From assembly GCF_001905735.1 (NCBI RefSeq), contig NZ_LISW01000002.1, positions 1,524,426 through 1,588,425 of the forward strand: a DNA stretch of 64,000 nucleotides. Reading direction: 5' to 3'. The position numbers and the translations under genes are program-made. Positions 26,658 to 36,633 of the stretch are shown in pieces; the first letter of the stretch is position 1; every line of letters starts with the position of its first letter. The stretch comes from Streptomyces sp. CB01249. Lineage in GTDB: Bacteria; Actinomycetota; Actinomycetes; Streptomycetales; Streptomycetaceae. Below the pieces are notes generated by a model. The model saw only the letters and a list, made by a program, of their open reading frames with translations. It was not told the origin of the DNA and did no database searches.

Positions 26658-28358
26658 ATGGCCCAGGTCCAGCGCATGTCCCGATTGATGATCAAGACAC
26701 TGCGCGACGACCCGGCGGACGCCGAGACGCTCAACCACAAGCTCCTCGTCCGAGCCGGCTACGTACGACGCACCGCTGCCGGAATCTGGTCCTGGCTGCC
26801 GCTCGGCAAGAAGGTCCTGGAGAACATCACCCGCGTCGTCCGCGAGGAGATGGACGCCATCGGCGGCCAGGAGGTCCTGCTCCCCGCGCTGCTGCCCAAG
26901 GAGCCCTACGAGGCGAGCGGCCGCTACGACGAGTACGGCGACCTGCTGTTCCGGCTCCAGGACCGCAAGGGCTCCGACTACCTCCTCGGCCCCACGCACG
27001 AGGAGATCTTCACCCAGGTCGTCAAGGACATGTGCTCGTCCTACAAGGACCTGCCGGTCATCCTGTACCAGATCCAGACGAAGTACCGCGACGAGGCCCG
27101 CCCCCGGGCCGGTGTGCTGCGCGGCCGCGAGTTCCAGATGAAGGACTCGTACTCCTTCGACACCACGGACGAGGGCCTGGCCGAGGCGTACCAGCTGCAC
27201 CGCGCCGCGTACATCCGCATCTTCGAGCGGCTCGGCCTGGACCACCGCATCGTCTCCGCCGTCTCCGGCGCCATGGGCGGCTCCGCCTCCGAGGAGTTCC
27301 TGGCCCCCGCGCCCGCCGGCGAGGACACCTTCGTGGACTGCCCGAACTGCGACTACGCGGCCAACACCGAGGCCGTGACCTTCAACGCCACCCCCGGCGA
27401 CGCCACGGGCACCGGCCCCGTCGAGGAGCTGGACACCCCCGACACCCCGACCATCGAGACCCTGGCCGCCCACCTCGGCGTGGAGGCCTCCGCCACGCTG
27501 AAGAACCTGCTGGTCAAGGTCGACGGCGAGATCGTCGCCGTGGGCGTGCCCGGCGACCGCGAGGTGGACCTCGGCAAGCTGGGCGAGCACCTGGCCCCCG
27601 CCGTGGTCGAGCTGGTCACCGCCGAGGACTTCGTGGGCCGCCCCGACCTCGTACGCGGCTACGTCGGCCCTCAGGGCCTGGAGAAGGTCCGCTACATCGC
27701 CGACCCCCGCGTCGCCCCCGGCACCGCCTGGATCACCGGCGCCAACAAGGACGGCAAGCACGCGAAGAACGTCGTCGCGGGCCGCGACTTCGAGGTGGAC
27801 GACTACCTCGACGTCGTCGTGGTCGAGGCGGGCGACCCCTGCCCCAAGTGCGGCACCGGCCTCCAGGTCGACCGCGCCATCGAGATCGGCCACATCTTCC
27901 AGCTCGGCCGCAAGTACGCCGACATCTTCGCGCTCGACGTGCTCGGCCAGCAGGGCAAGCCCGTCCGCGTCACGATGGGCTCGTACGGCATCGGCGTCTC
28001 CCGCGCCGTGGCCGCCCTCGCCGAGCAGACCGCCGACGACAAGGGCCTGTGCTGGCCCCGCGAGATCGCCCCGGCCGACGTCCACGTCGTCGCCGCGGGC
28101 AAGGCCCTCCAGACCGAACTGGCCCTGGAGGTCTCCGACAAGCTGGCCGCCGCCGGGCTGCGCGTCCTGGTGGACGACCGCGCCGGCGTCTCGCCCGGCG
28201 TCAAGTTCACCGACTCCGAGCTGATCGGCGTCCCGAAGATCCTGGTCGCCGGCCGCCGCTCGGCCGAAGGCGTCCTGGAGCTGAAGGACCGCCGCACCGG
28301 CGAGCGCGAGGAACTGACGGTCGAGGAGGCCATCGCGCGCCTCTCCCAGCAGGACTGA
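26658..28358 (+). CDS. proS: Prolyl-tRNA synthetase (bacterial type)
   Basis: 566 residues with GCAGGAG ahead of ATG 26658. Class II synthetase: motif 2 [23 protein letters not shown] is spread over residues 134-156, GPTHEE substrate loop, the bacterial editing insertion (about 225-385) and motif 3 [14 protein letters not shown], then the anticodon-binding domain. Charges tRNA-Pro. Followed by a large palindromic terminator. Confidence 0.96.
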   Translation: MAQVQRMSRLMIKTLRDDPADAETLNHKLLVRAGYVRRTAAGIWSWLPLGKKVLENITRVVREEMDAIGGQEVLLPALLPKEPYEASGRYDEYGDLLFRLQDRKGSDYLLGPTHEEIFTQVVKDMCSSYKDLPVILYQIQTKYRDEARPRAGVLRGREFQMKDSYSFDTTDEGLAEAYQLHRAAYIRIFERLGLDHRIVSAVSGAMGGSASEEFLAPAPAGEDTFVDCPNCDYAANTEAVTFNATPGDATGTGPVEELDTPDTPTIETLAAHLGVEASATLKNLLVKVDGEIVAVGVPGDREVDLGKLGEHLAPAVVELVTAEDFVGRPDLVRGYVGPQGLEKVRYIADPRVAPGTAWITGANKDGKHAKNVVAGRDFEVDDYLDVVVVEAGDPCPKCGTGLQVDRAIEIGHIFQLGRKYADIFALDVLGQQGKPVRVTMGSYGIGVSRAVAALAEQTADDKGLCWPREIAPADVHVVAAGKALQTELALEVSDKLAAAGLRVLVDDRAGVSPGVKFTDSELIGVPKILVAGRRSAEGVLELKDRRTGEREELTVEEAIARLSQQD

Positions 28359-28368
28359 CGCTCCTTAC

Positions 28369-28412
28369 GCGTGAGGGCCCCGCACGGAACGTTCCGTGCG
28401 GGGCCCTCACGC
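28369..28412. terminator. 44-bp perfect palindrome, bidirectional terminator
   Basis: Two 22-base arms (left arm begins GCGTGAGGGCCCCGCACGGA) meet with no unpaired centre in DNA. It separates the converging proS and phosphotransferase-like genes, starting 10 bases after one stop and 5 bases from the other. Confidence 0.85.
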
Positions 28413-28417
28413 ATGTC

Positions 28418-29341
28418 CTACAGCCAGCCCGCGAACTCCAGGGTCACTTCGCCCTCCTGGCGGCGCCCGGCCGCCAGCGCCCGGGTGCCCGACTCCACGG
28501 CGCGGAACAGCGTCCAGCCGTGCAGCCGCTCCTGGTCCACGTCCAGCGAGTCCGCGAGTTTCTTGACCCGGCGCCGGGCCGTCGTCGCCCCGGCGGACGA
28601 CGCGATCAGGTCCTCCACCCGGTCCCGGACCAGGCGCGCCAGGTCGTACGCCCGCTCACCGACCAGCGGCTCGGGCCCGACCGTCAGCCAGGGCGCCCGC
28701 TCACCCGCGAGCACCTTGCTCTGCCGGAAGTTGCCGTGCAGCAGCAGCGCCTCGGGGGACCCGGCGACCAACTCCTCGCGGACCGCCAGCGCGGCGGTGA
28801 CCAGGGGTTCGAGCGCGGGGTCGGACGCGGCGGCGGCGCGCATCGCGTCCACCCGCCGCCCGGTCCGCTCGGTGACCGTCTCGAAGCCATGCCCGGCCGG
28901 CGGGTCCACCCACAGCCGGCGCACCGTCCCGGCCGCTTCGAGGAGCGCCTTCGCCTCCGGCAGCGACCGCAGCGACATTTCGGGGTGCAGCCGCTCCAGG
29001 AGCAGCGCGCCCGCCACCGGCCGCCCGCCGTCCGCGGGATCGAGCAGCCGCACCGCGCCCCAGCCGTTCCAGTGCGCCAGCGCCGCCTGTTCGAGCTCCG
29101 GCGCGGCACCGGACGGGGCCAGCTTCAGGGCGGCCGGGGTGCCGTCGGCCCCCCGGACCAGCAGAACCAGACTGCTGCGCCCGCCGGGGGCCGCGACCCG
29201 CTCCACGACCGGGGCGCGGCCGGTCGCGGCCAGCGCCTGCTCGGTCAGTGCGGGAAGCCCCGCGAGCCATTCCCCGGCGGCCGTATCCCCGTACGACTCA
29301 CCGAGCGCTCGCACCAGACGCTGCGGCGGTTCAAAACCCAT
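28418..29341 (-). CDS. Aminoglycoside phosphotransferase-fold protein with degraded active site
   Basis: 307 residues; overall resembles the aminoglycoside/hydroxyurea kinase (APH_6_hur) family, including AALKLA (Lys73 of the N-lobe) and PLVGERAYDLARLVRDR. The catalytic loop reads HGNFRQSKVL (202-211) where active members have HGDLHxxNVL: Asp becomes Asn204 and the metal-binding Asn becomes Lys209. The metal-binding Asp after it is also lost (TVGPEPLVGE with Gly222 for the usual IDPKPLVGE). It is thus probably not an active kinase of the ordinary type. Faces proS; separated from the next upstream gene by about 45 bases. Confidence 0.8.
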   Translation of the reverse strand: MGFEPPQRLVRALGESYGDTAAGEWLAGLPALTEQALAATGRAPVVERVAAPGGRSSLVLLVRGADGTPAALKLAPSGAAPELEQAALAHWNGWGAVRLLDPADGGRPVAGALLLERLHPEMSLRSLPEAKALLEAAGTVRRLWVDPPAGHGFETVTERTGRRVDAMRAAAASDPALEPLVTAALAVREELVAGSPEALLLHGNFRQSKVLAGERAPWLTVGPEPLVGERAYDLARLVRDRVEDLIASSAGATTARRRVKKLADSLDVDQERLHGWTLFRAVESGTRALAAGRRQEGEVTLEFAGWL

Positions 29342-29385
29342 ACGTGCCGTGTTCCCTTTCAGAGCCTTCTCGTGTGCGCCCTTTT

Positions 29386-29868
29386 TCAGTGCGCGGTGGC
29401 GGCCCCGGCCTGCGTGTCCGTCGAGGCCGCGGCACCGGCCCGCTCCGCGAGCCCGGGAAAGGGTACGCCGCTGCCCCGCCAGCGCGCCGCGCGCACCGCG
29501 GCCTCGCGCAACGCGTCCGCCGCGCTGCGCCGCAGCGACCCGTCGGCGGCCCGGACCAGGTCGGAGTAGACGTACCCGACGCGGTCCTCCAGGACTGCGG
29601 CGAGCCGGACCGCCGCCGCGGCGTCCGGCACCGCGAACGGCAGAGCGTACGCGGCGTCGGAGGCCACCGGCTCACCGCCCAGGTCCCGGACCGTGCGCAC
29701 CAGGGCGTCGCGGCGGGCGCGGTGGGCGTGGAACGCGGCGGTGGCCTCGGCCCGGCGCGCCGCCGCGACCCGGCCGCCCGCGACCCCGTAGCCGTAGACG
29801 GCGGCGTGCTCGGCGGCCAGCGCCGCCTGGGCCGCTGCCAGCGGGCCGTCGTTCTTGCCGTCGCTCAT
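29386..29868 (-). CDS. Ferritin-like DUF4439 protein
   Basis: 160 residues, almost all helical and alanine-rich (AAAQAALAAEHAAVYGYGV; AFHAHRARRDALV), with Glu and His residues spaced as in ferritin-like four-helix bundles (DUF4439). No signal peptide. Start ATG 29868 overlaps the stop of the lipoprotein gene (ATGA), so the pair is translationally coupled. Function unknown. Confidence 0.78.
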   Translation of the reverse strand: MSDGKNDGPLAAAQAALAAEHAAVYGYGVAGGRVAAARRAEATAAFHAHRARRDALVRTVRDLGGEPVASDAAYALPFAVPDAAAAVRLAAVLEDRVGYVYSDLVRAADGSLRRSAADALREAAVRAARWRGSGVPFPGLAERAGAAASTDTQAGAATAH

Positions 29869-30386
29869 GCCGGGGTCTCCTTGGCCAGCTCGGTCAGCAG
29901 ATAGGCGTGCGCCGCGCACGCGGCGGCGACCGAGGCCAGCAGCCGGGCCAGTTCCCCGGGCGCCTCCAGGAGCAGCGCGGTGTAGGCGTCCGCCGCGGAG
30001 CGCTCGGCCGCCGCCAGCTCCTTGACCGCGGCGGCGGGGGTGGCCGCGCGCGAGCGGGCCGTGCCGAGCGCGGGGGTCTTCTCCGGGGAGAGCGCCTTGA
30101 GGTGGGCGCGGACCGCGTCGCGCAGGGGGGTGAGGGCCGTCGCGGTCGTCGGGTGGGCCCGGAGCACGTGCTCGTAACCGGCGAGCAGGGTCGCCGTGGT
30201 GCGGGTGGCGCCGGTGCGCAGCGCCTTCTCCGCGCGTACCGAGGAGGCACCGTGCGCGTGCGCGGAGCCCTTGGTCCCCCCGCCCGCGCCGTCGTCGTCG
30301 CTTCCGCAGCCGGACAGCACCGCTCCGGCGGCCAGTGCGCCGGTCGCCGCGAGCGCGCCCCTGCGCGTCGTCCCCGTACGCCGCAC
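29865..30386 (-). CDS. Predicted lipoprotein with ferritin-like helices
   Basis: 173 residues from GTG 30386, which follows AAGGAG at 5 bases. The N-terminus has a twin-arginine (TTRRGAL) and a lipobox LSGC with Cys27, so Tat or Sec export and lipid anchoring are likely. The mature part is His/Ala-rich then a helical domain similar in composition to the coupled DUF4439 protein. Function unknown; membrane-linked metal or redox handling is only a guess. Divergent from rimP. Confidence 0.75.
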   Translation of the reverse strand: MRRTGTTRRGALAATGALAAGAVLSGCGSDDDGAGGGTKGSAHAHGASSVRAEKALRTGATRTTATLLAGYEHVLRAHPTTATALTPLRDAVRAHLKALSPEKTPALGTARSRAATPAAAVKELAAAERSAADAYTALLLEAPGELARLLASVAAACAAHAYLLTELAKETPA

Positions 30387-30561
30387 TTGCTCTCCTTCGG
30401 GCTGGACCTGTCTTGACTGGATCTGTCCGGAAGTGATCACCGCCTGTGAGCGTACCCGCGCCCGGGGGACCGGCTGACAGCAACACCCCCTGCGACCGGA
30501 TACCCTTTGACCAGACACGCGAGATCCCCACAACAGCACACGCGGCCGAGGAGTCACCCGG

Positions 30562-31059
30562 ATGAGCACCACCCAGAGCGAGAGGCTGCGCGGGCTGGTC
30601 GAACCGCTCGTCAGCGCCGAGCAGCTGGAGCTGGAAGAGATCGAAGTCTCCCGGGCAGGCCGCCGCAGGGTGCTGCGGATCGTCGTGGATTCGGACGAGG
30701 GTGTCGAGCTCGACACCTGCGCGGAGCTGAGCCGCGCGATCTCCGCGAAGCTGGACGAGACCGACGTGATGGGCGAGGACGAATACGTCCTGGAGGTCAG
30801 TTCGCCCGGCGCCGACCGTCCGCTCTCGGAGCACCGCCATTACGTACGCGCCACCGGGCGCCTCGCCAGGCTGAACCTGAGCGACGGCGGCGAACTGGTG
30901 GCCCGCATCCTCGCGGTGGACGAGGACGGTCTCGACCTGGAGGTGCCGGGCGTGAAGGGCCGCAAGCCCACCGCCCGCCGGATCGCCTTCGACGAGATCG
31001 CCAAGGCCCGCGTGGAGCTGGAATTCAACCGCAAGGACAAGAAGGAAGAGGAGGCGTAG
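30562..31059 (+). CDS. rimP: Ribosome maturation factor RimP
   Basis: 165 residues with GAGGAG upstream. RimP N-domain ([20 protein letters not shown]), [10 protein letters not shown] and [10 protein letters not shown] are clear. Needed for 30S subunit maturation. First gene of the rimP-nusA-ylxR-infB translation cluster; nusA follows after 2 bases. Confidence 0.95.
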   Translation: MSTTQSERLRGLVEPLVSAEQLELEEIEVSRAGRRRVLRIVVDSDEGVELDTCAELSRAISAKLDETDVMGEDEYVLEVSSPGADRPLSEHRHYVRATGRLARLNLSDGGELVARILAVDEDGLDLEVPGVKGRKPTARRIAFDEIAKARVELEFNRKDKKEEEA

Positions 31060-31061
31060 CC

Positions 31062-32102
31062 GTGGACATCGACGTGAAGCTCCTGAAGGGCTTGGCGCAG
31101 GACAAGGAGATCCCGTTCGACGTCCTGGTCGAGGCGATCGAGTCGGCCCTCCTCATCGCGTACCACCGCACCGACGGCAGCCACCGCCGGGCGCGCGTGG
31201 AGCTGGACGAGCGCGGCCATGTGACGGTGTGGGCCAAGGAGGACCCGGCCGATCTGGAGGAGGGCCAGGAGCCCAAGGAGTTCGACGACACCCCGTCGGG
31301 CTTCGGCCGGATCGCCGCGACCACCGCCAAGCAGGTCATCCTCCAGCGTCTGCGCGACGCCGAGGACGACCGCACGTTCGGCGAGTACGCGGGCCACGAG
31401 GGCGATGTCGTCACCGGCGTCGTCCAGCAGGGCAAGGACCCGAAGAACGTCCTGGTCGACATCGGCAAGCTGGAGGCCATCCTGCCGGTGCAGGAGCAGG
31501 TGCCCGGCGAGGAGTACACCCACGGCCTGCGGCTGCGCACCTACGTGGTGCGCGTCGCCAAGGGCGTGCGCGGTCCCTCCGTCACGCTGTCGCGCACCCA
31601 CCCCAACCTGGTGAAGAAGCTCTTCGCGCTGGAGGTCCCGGAGATCGCCGACGGTTCCGTCGAGATCTGCGCGATCGCCCGCGAGGCCGGCCACCGCACC
31701 AAGATCGCGGTCCGCTCGACCCGCTCCGGCCTCAACGCCAAGGGCGCCTGCATCGGCCCGATGGGCGGGCGCGTCCGCAACGTGATGGCCGAACTGCACG
31801 GTGAGAAGATCGACATCGTGGACTGGTCGGACGACCCGGCCGAGATGGTCGCCAACGCGCTGTCACCCGCGCGGGTGAGCGAGGTCGAGGTCGTTGACCT
31901 CGGCGCCCGTTCCGCCCGGGTGACCGTGCCGGACTACCAGCTCTCGCTGGCGATCGGCAAGGAGGGGCAGAACGCCCGCCTGGCCGCCCGCCTCACCGGC
32001 TGGCGCATCGACATCCGCCCGGACACCGAGACCGACGCCGAGCGCGACGTCGCCGACCGCGAGCGCGCCGAGCGGGCCCGGGAGCGTTCGGACCGGCGCT
32101 GA
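31062..32102 (+). CDS. nusA: Transcription termination/antitermination factor NusA
   Basis: 346 residues from GTG 31062 with GAGGAGG inside the end of rimP. N-terminal RNA polymerase-binding domain (1-125), S1 domain (VVTGVVQQG), KH1 ([14 protein letters not shown]) and KH2 ([23 protein letters not shown]). Short actinobacterial form without the acidic repeats of E. coli NusA. Confidence 0.95.
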   Translation: MDIDVKLLKGLAQDKEIPFDVLVEAIESALLIAYHRTDGSHRRARVELDERGHVTVWAKEDPADLEEGQEPKEFDDTPSGFGRIAATTAKQVILQRLRDAEDDRTFGEYAGHEGDVVTGVVQQGKDPKNVLVDIGKLEAILPVQEQVPGEEYTHGLRLRTYVVRVAKGVRGPSVTLSRTHPNLVKKLFALEVPEIADGSVEICAIAREAGHRTKIAVRSTRSGLNAKGACIGPMGGRVRNVMAELHGEKIDIVDWSDDPAEMVANALSPARVSEVEVVDLGARSARVTVPDYQLSLAIGKEGQNARLAARLTGWRIDIRPDTETDAERDVADRERAERARERSDRR

Positions 32103-32221
32103 CGCACCCCCGAGCGGCGCCCGGGGAATAGATCCCGTCGGCCGGTCGCTGAGATCACGACAACGTCCGTTCGATTTTTGCCCCAAAGGGGTGAGGTCGG
32201 TGCGGGGAGGTAGACTTAGCC

Positions 32222-32500
32222 GTGTCTGGCCGGACGCACGCCCGCGCTTGCCCTGAGCGAACCTGTGTGGGATGCCGGGAGCGGGCGGCCAAGAACGAGT
32301 TGCTGCGCATCGTCGCGGAAGGGGACGCCTGCGTCCCTGATCCGCGCGGTACGCTGCCCGGCCGGGGTGCTTACGTGCATCCCGTCCCCGACTGTCTGGA
32401 CCTGGCGGTTCGCCGCCGGGCATTCCCCCGGGCCTTCAAGGCCAAGGGGCCGTTCGACCCGACCGCGGTACAGCGGTTCGTCGAGCGGGTGACACCGTAA
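32222..32500 (+). CDS. ylxR: YlxR (DUF448) RNA-binding protein
   Basis: 92 residues from GTG 32222 with GGGGAGG upstream. Typical CVGCRERAAKNELLRIV signature and GRGAYVHP. Conserved small RNA-binding fold between nusA and infB; its exact role in RNase P or transcription regulation is described for other bacteria. Confidence 0.93.
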   Translation: MSGRTHARACPERTCVGCRERAAKNELLRIVAEGDACVPDPRGTLPGRGAYVHPVPDCLDLAVRRRAFPRAFKAKGPFDPTAVQRFVERVTP

Positions 32501-32564
32501 GAAATGAACGGCACGGGTCCCCGTGCGGTCAGGTACCTCGCGAGTTGGAAGTAGGTCGAGATTG

Positions 32565-32597
32565 CGATGAGCACTCGATGAGTACGCGATGAGTACG
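32565..32597 (+). repeat. Three 11-bp tandem repeats in the infB leader
   Basis: Copies CGATGAGCACT, CGATGAGTACG and CGATGAGTACG at 32565-32575, 32576-32586 and 32587-32597. They create overlapping short frames: M-S-T-R-stop (32567-32581), M-S-T-R-stop (32578-32592) and M-S-T-P-M-K-stop (32589-32609), each TGA overlapping the next ATG. Confidence 0.85.
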
Positions 32598-32647
32598 CCC
32601 ATGAAGTAGCGACGGTCCGGCGGTAACCCGGACCTAAAAGGAGCGAA

Positions 32648-35600
32648 GTGGCTAAGGTCCGGGTATACGAACTCGCCAAGGAGTTCGGCGTGGAGAGCAA
32701 GGTCGTCATGGCCAAGCTCCAAGAACTCGGTGAATTCGTCCGTTCGGCGTCCTCGACGATCGAGGCGCCGGTCGTGCGCAAGTTGACTGACGCACTGCAG
32801 GGGCCCGGCGGCAACGCCGGCAAGCCCGCTGCCAAGCCGGGCGCGCCTCGTAAGGCCGCCCCCGCCAAGCCCGCGGCGCCGTCTCCGGCCCCCGCGGCAC
32901 GTCCCGCTGCCCCGAAGCCCGGCGCCCCGGCCCCCAAGCCGGCCGCCGCCGAGGCCCCGAGCAGCACCCCCTCCGCCCCGTCGGCGCCGGCCCCCGGCCC
33001 GCGTCCGGGTCCGAAGCCCGCGCCGAAGGCCCCGGCCGCGCCGGTGCCCGCCGCGGAGTTCTCGGCCCCGGCCCCGGCCCAGCCGGCCGCGCCGCAGGCA
33101 CCGCGCCCCGCCGGCGCGACCCCCGGCCCCCGTCCCGCGCGTCCGGCCCCGGCCGGTCAGCAGGGTGGCGGCCAGCGTGACGGCGGCCGCGGCGGCGAGC
33201 GCCCCGCGCGTCCCGCCGGCCAGGGCGCCCCGCGTCCCGGCGGCGCCCGTCCGGCCGGTCCCCGTCCGGGCAACAACCCCTTCACCTCCGGTGGCTCGAC
33301 GGGCATGTCCCGTCCGCAGGCACCCCGTCCCGGCGGCGCCCCGCGTCCCGGTGGCGGCCAGGAGCGCCCCGGCGCCCCGCGTCCGCAGGGTGGCCCCGGT
33401 GGCGCCCCGCGCCCGCAGGGCCAGGGTGGCGCGCCGCGTCCGACCCCGGGCGGCATGCCCCGGCCGCAGGCGCCCCGTCCGGGCGGTGCTCCCGGTGGTA
33501 ACCGTCCCAACCCGGGCATGATGCCGCAGCGTCCCGCTGCCGGCCCGCGTCCCGGTGGTGGCCCCGGCGGTGGCCGCGGTCCCGGCGGCGGCGGTCGTCC
33601 GGGCGGCGCCGGCCGTCCCGGCGGCGGCGGCTTCGCCGGTCGTCCGGCCGGTCCCGGCGGCGGTGGCGGCGGCTTCGCCGGCCGTCCCGGTGGCGGCGGT
33701 GGCGGTGGCGGCGCGGGTCGTCCCGGCGGTGGCGGTGGCTTCGGCGGCCGTCCCGGCTTCGGTGGACGTCCCGGCGGCCCCGGTGGCCGTGGTGGCACGC
33801 AGGGCGCCTTCGGCCGTCCCGGCGGTCCCGCGCGTCGTGGCCGCAAGTCGAAGCGGCAGAGGCGCCAGGAGTACGAGGCCATGCAGGCCCCGTCGGTCGG
33901 CGGCGTGATGCTGCCTCGCGGCAACGGACAGGCCGTCCGGCTGTCGCGCGGTGCCTCGCTCACCGACTTCGCCGAGAAGATCAACGCCAACCCGGCTTCG
34001 CTGGTCGGCGTCATGATGAACCTCGGCGAGATGGTCACCGCCACGCAGTCCGTCTCCGACGAGACGCTGAAGCTCCTCGCGGACGAGATGAACTTCGTCC
34101 TGGAGATCGTCAGCCCGGAGGAGGAGGACCGCGAGCTGCTCGAGTCCTTCGACATCGAGTTCGGCGAGGACGAGGGCGGCGACGAGGCCCTGCTGCCGCG
34201 TCCGCCGGTCGTGACCGTCATGGGTCACGTCGACCACGGTAAGACCCGGCTGCTCGACGCCATCCGCAAGACGAACGTCATCGCGGGCGAGGCCGGCGGC
34301 ATCACCCAGCACATCGGTGCGTACCAGGTCGGTGCCGAGGTCAACGGCGAGGACCGCCGTATCACCTTCATCGACACCCCGGGTCACGAGGCGTTCACCG
34401 CCATGCGTGCCCGTGGTGCGAAGTCCACCGACATCGCGATCCTCGTGGTGGCGGCGAACGACGGTGTGATGCCCCAGACGATCGAGGCGCTGAACCACGC
34501 CAAGGCGGCCGACGTGCCGATCGTGGTCGCGGTCAACAAGATCGACGTCGAGGGTGCCGACCCGACCAAGGTGCGCGGTCAGCTCACCGAGTTCGGTCTG
34601 GTGGCCGAGGAGTACGGCGGCGACACGATGTTCGTGGACATCTCCGCCAAGCAGGGTCTGCACATCGACCAGCTGCTGGAGGCCGTCGTCCTCACCGCCG
34701 ACGCCTCGCTCGACCTCCGGGCCAACCCGGACCAGGACGCGCAGGGCATCGCGATCGAGTCCCACCTCGACCGCGGCCGCGGTGCCGTCGCGACCGTCCT
34801 GGTCCAGCGAGGCACCCTGCGGGTCGGCGACACGATGGTGGTCGGCGACGCCTACGGCCGTGTCCGCGCGATGCTCGACGACAAGGGCGAGAACGTCGAG
34901 GAAGCGGGTCCGTCGACCCCCGTCCTCGTGCTGGGTCTCACCAACGTCCCGGGCGCCGGCGACAACTTCCTCGTCGTGGACGAGGACCGTACGGCCCGTC
35001 AGATCGCCGAGAAGCGTGCCGCTCGCGAGCGCAACGCCAACTTCGCCCGCAAGGGTGTCCGGTTCTCCCTGGAGAACCTGGACGAGGCGCTCAAGGCCGG
35101 TCTGGTCCAGGAGCTCAACCTCATCATCAAGGGCGACGCGTCCGGTTCGGTGGAGGCTCTCGAGTCCTCGCTGCTCCAGCTCGACGTCGGCGACGAGGTC
35201 GACATCCGGGTCCTGCACCGCGGTGTGGGTGCGGTCACCGAGTCGGACATCGACCTGGCGACCGGCTCCGACGCCATCGTGATCGGCTTCAACGTGCGCG
35301 CCGCAGGGCGTGCGCAGCAGATGGCCGACCGCGAGGGTGTGGACGTCCGCTACTACTCGGTCATCTACCAGGCGATCGAGGAGATCGAGGCGGCCCTCAA
35401 GGGCATGCTCAAGCCGGAGTACGAAGAGGTCGAGCTCGGTACGGCGGAGATCCGCGAGATCTTCCGCTCGTCCAAGCTGGGCAACATCGCCGGTGTGCTC
35501 GTCCGGTCCGGCGAGGTCAAGCGCAACACCAAGGCGCGCCTGCTGCGCGACGGCAAGGTCGTCGCGGAGAACCTCACCATCTCCGGTCTGCGCCGCTTCA

Positions 35601-35722
35601 AGGACGACGTCACCGAGATCCGCGAAGGCTTCGAGGGCGGTATCAACCTCGGAAACTTCAACGACATCAAGATCGACGACGTCATCGCGACGTACGAGAT
35701 GCGCGAGAAGCCGCGAGGCTGA
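32648..35722 (+). CDS. infB: Translation initiation factor IF-2
   Basis: 1024 residues from GTG 32648 with AAAAGGAG upstream. IF2-N domain ([19 protein letters not shown]), then about 350 residues very rich in Pro, Ala, Gly and Arg (including poly-Gly tracts such as [15 protein letters not shown]), then a second IF2-N-like segment, the GTPase domain with [20 protein letters not shown] and NKID, and C-terminal beta barrels. GTP-dependent delivery of fMet-tRNA to the 30S subunit. The disordered insertion is a known actinobacterial feature. Confidence 0.97.
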   Translation: MAKVRVYELAKEFGVESKVVMAKLQELGEFVRSASSTIEAPVVRKLTDALQGPGGNAGKPAAKPGAPRKAAPAKPAAPSPAPAARPAAPKPGAPAPKPAAAEAPSSTPSAPSAPAPGPRPGPKPAPKAPAAPVPAAEFSAPAPAQPAAPQAPRPAGATPGPRPARPAPAGQQGGGQRDGGRGGERPARPAGQGAPRPGGARPAGPRPGNNPFTSGGSTGMSRPQAPRPGGAPRPGGGQERPGAPRPQGGPGGAPRPQGQGGAPRPTPGGMPRPQAPRPGGAPGGNRPNPGMMPQRPAAGPRPGGGPGGGRGPGGGGRPGGAGRPGGGGFAGRPAGPGGGGGGFAGRPGGGGGGGGAGRPGGGGGFGGRPGFGGRPGGPGGRGGTQGAFGRPGGPARRGRKSKRQRRQEYEAMQAPSVGGVMLPRGNGQAVRLSRGASLTDFAEKINANPASLVGVMMNLGEMVTATQSVSDETLKLLADEMNFVLEIVSPEEEDRELLESFDIEFGEDEGGDEALLPRPPVVTVMGHVDHGKTRLLDAIRKTNVIAGEAGGITQHIGAYQVGAEVNGEDRRITFIDTPGHEAFTAMRARGAKSTDIAILVVAANDGVMPQTIEALNHAKAADVPIVVAVNKIDVEGADPTKVRGQLTEFGLVAEEYGGDTMFVDISAKQGLHIDQLLEAVVLTADASLDLRANPDQDAQGIAIESHLDRGRGAVATVLVQRGTLRVGDTMVVGDAYGRVRAMLDDKGENVEEAGPSTPVLVLGLTNVPGAGDNFLVVDEDRTARQIAEKRAARERNANFARKGVRFSLENLDEALKAGLVQELNLIIKGDASGSVEALESSLLQLDVGDEVDIRVLHRGVGAVTESDIDLATGSDAIVIGFNVRAAGRAQQMADREGVDVRYYSVIYQAIEEIEAALKGMLKPEYEEVELGTAEIREIFRSSKLGNIAGVLVRSGEVKRNTKARLLRDGKVVAENLTISGLRRFKDDVTEIREGFEGGINLGNFNDIKIDDVIATYEMREKPRG

Positions 35723-35739
35723 CCCGTACCTCAACAGTC

Positions 35740-35779
35740 GGGGCCGGTCGACGGGACCTATTTCCCGTCGATCGGCCCC
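35740..35779. terminator. Hairpin between infB and ylxP
   Basis: 16-bp stem (35740-35755 / 35764-35779) with one G-U pair and an 8-base loop ACCTATTT. It may terminate or partly attenuate transcription inside the translation cluster. Confidence 0.7.
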
Positions 35780-35860
35780 GGCCGTTCCGTGTACGGTTCT
35801 TGTGTCCCCGCCGATCATCGGCGGGGCGCGAACCCGAACCGGCGGGACATCCGGGCATAC

Positions 35861-36157
35861 ATGTATGTGGGGACACTGTCCTTCGACCTGCTTCTCGGCG
35901 ACGTACGGTCGCTGAAGGAGAAGCGTTCCGTGGTCCGTCCGATCGTCGCCGAACTCCAGCGCAAATACGCGGTGAGCGCGGCGGAGACGGGCGATCAGGA
36001 CCTCCACCGCAGGGCCGAGATCGGCCTCGCCGTGGTTTCCGGGGACACCCGGCACCTCACTGACGTACTCGACCGGTGCGAGCGCCTCGTCGCCGCCCGG
36101 CCGGAAGTGGAGCTGCTGTCCGTACGACGGCGGCTGCACAGCGACGAAGACGACTGA
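35861..36157 (+). CDS. ylxP: DUF503 (YlxP) protein
   Basis: 98 residues from ATG 35861. Signature SFDLLLGDVRSLKEKRSVVRPIVAELQ and the helix DLHRRAEIGLAVVSGD identify the DUF503 family. Commonly sits between infB and rbfA, with a presumed role in ribosome biogenesis. No strong ribosome site; GGGAC at 12-16 bases upstream is weak. Confidence 0.88.
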   Translation: MYVGTLSFDLLLGDVRSLKEKRSVVRPIVAELQRKYAVSAAETGDQDLHRRAEIGLAVVSGDTRHLTDVLDRCERLVAARPEVELLSVRRRLHSDEDD

Positions 36158-36180
36158 GCAAGGCAGAAGGAGACGGACCA

Positions 36181-36633
36181 GTGGCCGACAACGCGCGGGC
36201 TAAGAAGCTGGCGGACCTCATCCAGGAGGTGGTCGCCGGGAAACTGCAGCGCGGCATCAAGGACCCGCGTCTGGGGACCCACGTGACGATCACGGATGTC
36301 CGCGTCACCGGCGACCTGCGGGAGGCCACGGTCTTCTACACGGTCTACGGCGACGACGAGGACCGGGCCAGCGCGGCGGCCGGCCTGCAGAGCGCCAAGG
36401 GCATCCTGCGGTCGGCGGTCGGCTCGGCGGCGGGGACGAAGTTCACCCCGACGCTCACCTTCGTGGCCGACGCCCTCCCGGAGAACGCCCGGGCCATCGA
36501 GGACCTGCTCGACCGGGCACGGGCCTCGGACGCCAAGGTGCGTGAGGCGTCCTCGGGCGCCACGTACGCCGGCGACGCGGACCCGTACCGCAAGCCGGAG
36601 GACGAGACCGACGAGGACGCAGCCTCCGAATGA
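36181..36633 (+). CDS. rbfA: Ribosome-binding factor A
   Basis: 150 residues from GTG 36181 with AAGGAG. KH-like fold: ADLIQEVVAGKLQRGIKDPRL, VTITDVRVTGDLREATVFYTV. Helps late 30S maturation. Acidic C-terminal tail. Overlaps truB by 4 bases (ATGA). Confidence 0.93.
   Translation: MADNARAKKLADLIQEVVAGKLQRGIKDPRLGTHVTITDVRVTGDLREATVFYTVYGDDEDRASAAAGLQSAKGILRSAVGSAAGTKFTPTLTFVADALPENARAIEDLLDRARASDAKVREASSGATYAGDADPYRKPEDETDEDAASE

Noticed and set aside
32216..36139. Minus-strand open frame of about 1300 codons opposite infB
   Set aside because: It is the shadow of the extreme GC bias and the Gly/Pro/Arg-rich IF2 insertion; no ribosome site, low-complexity product, and IF2 is certain.
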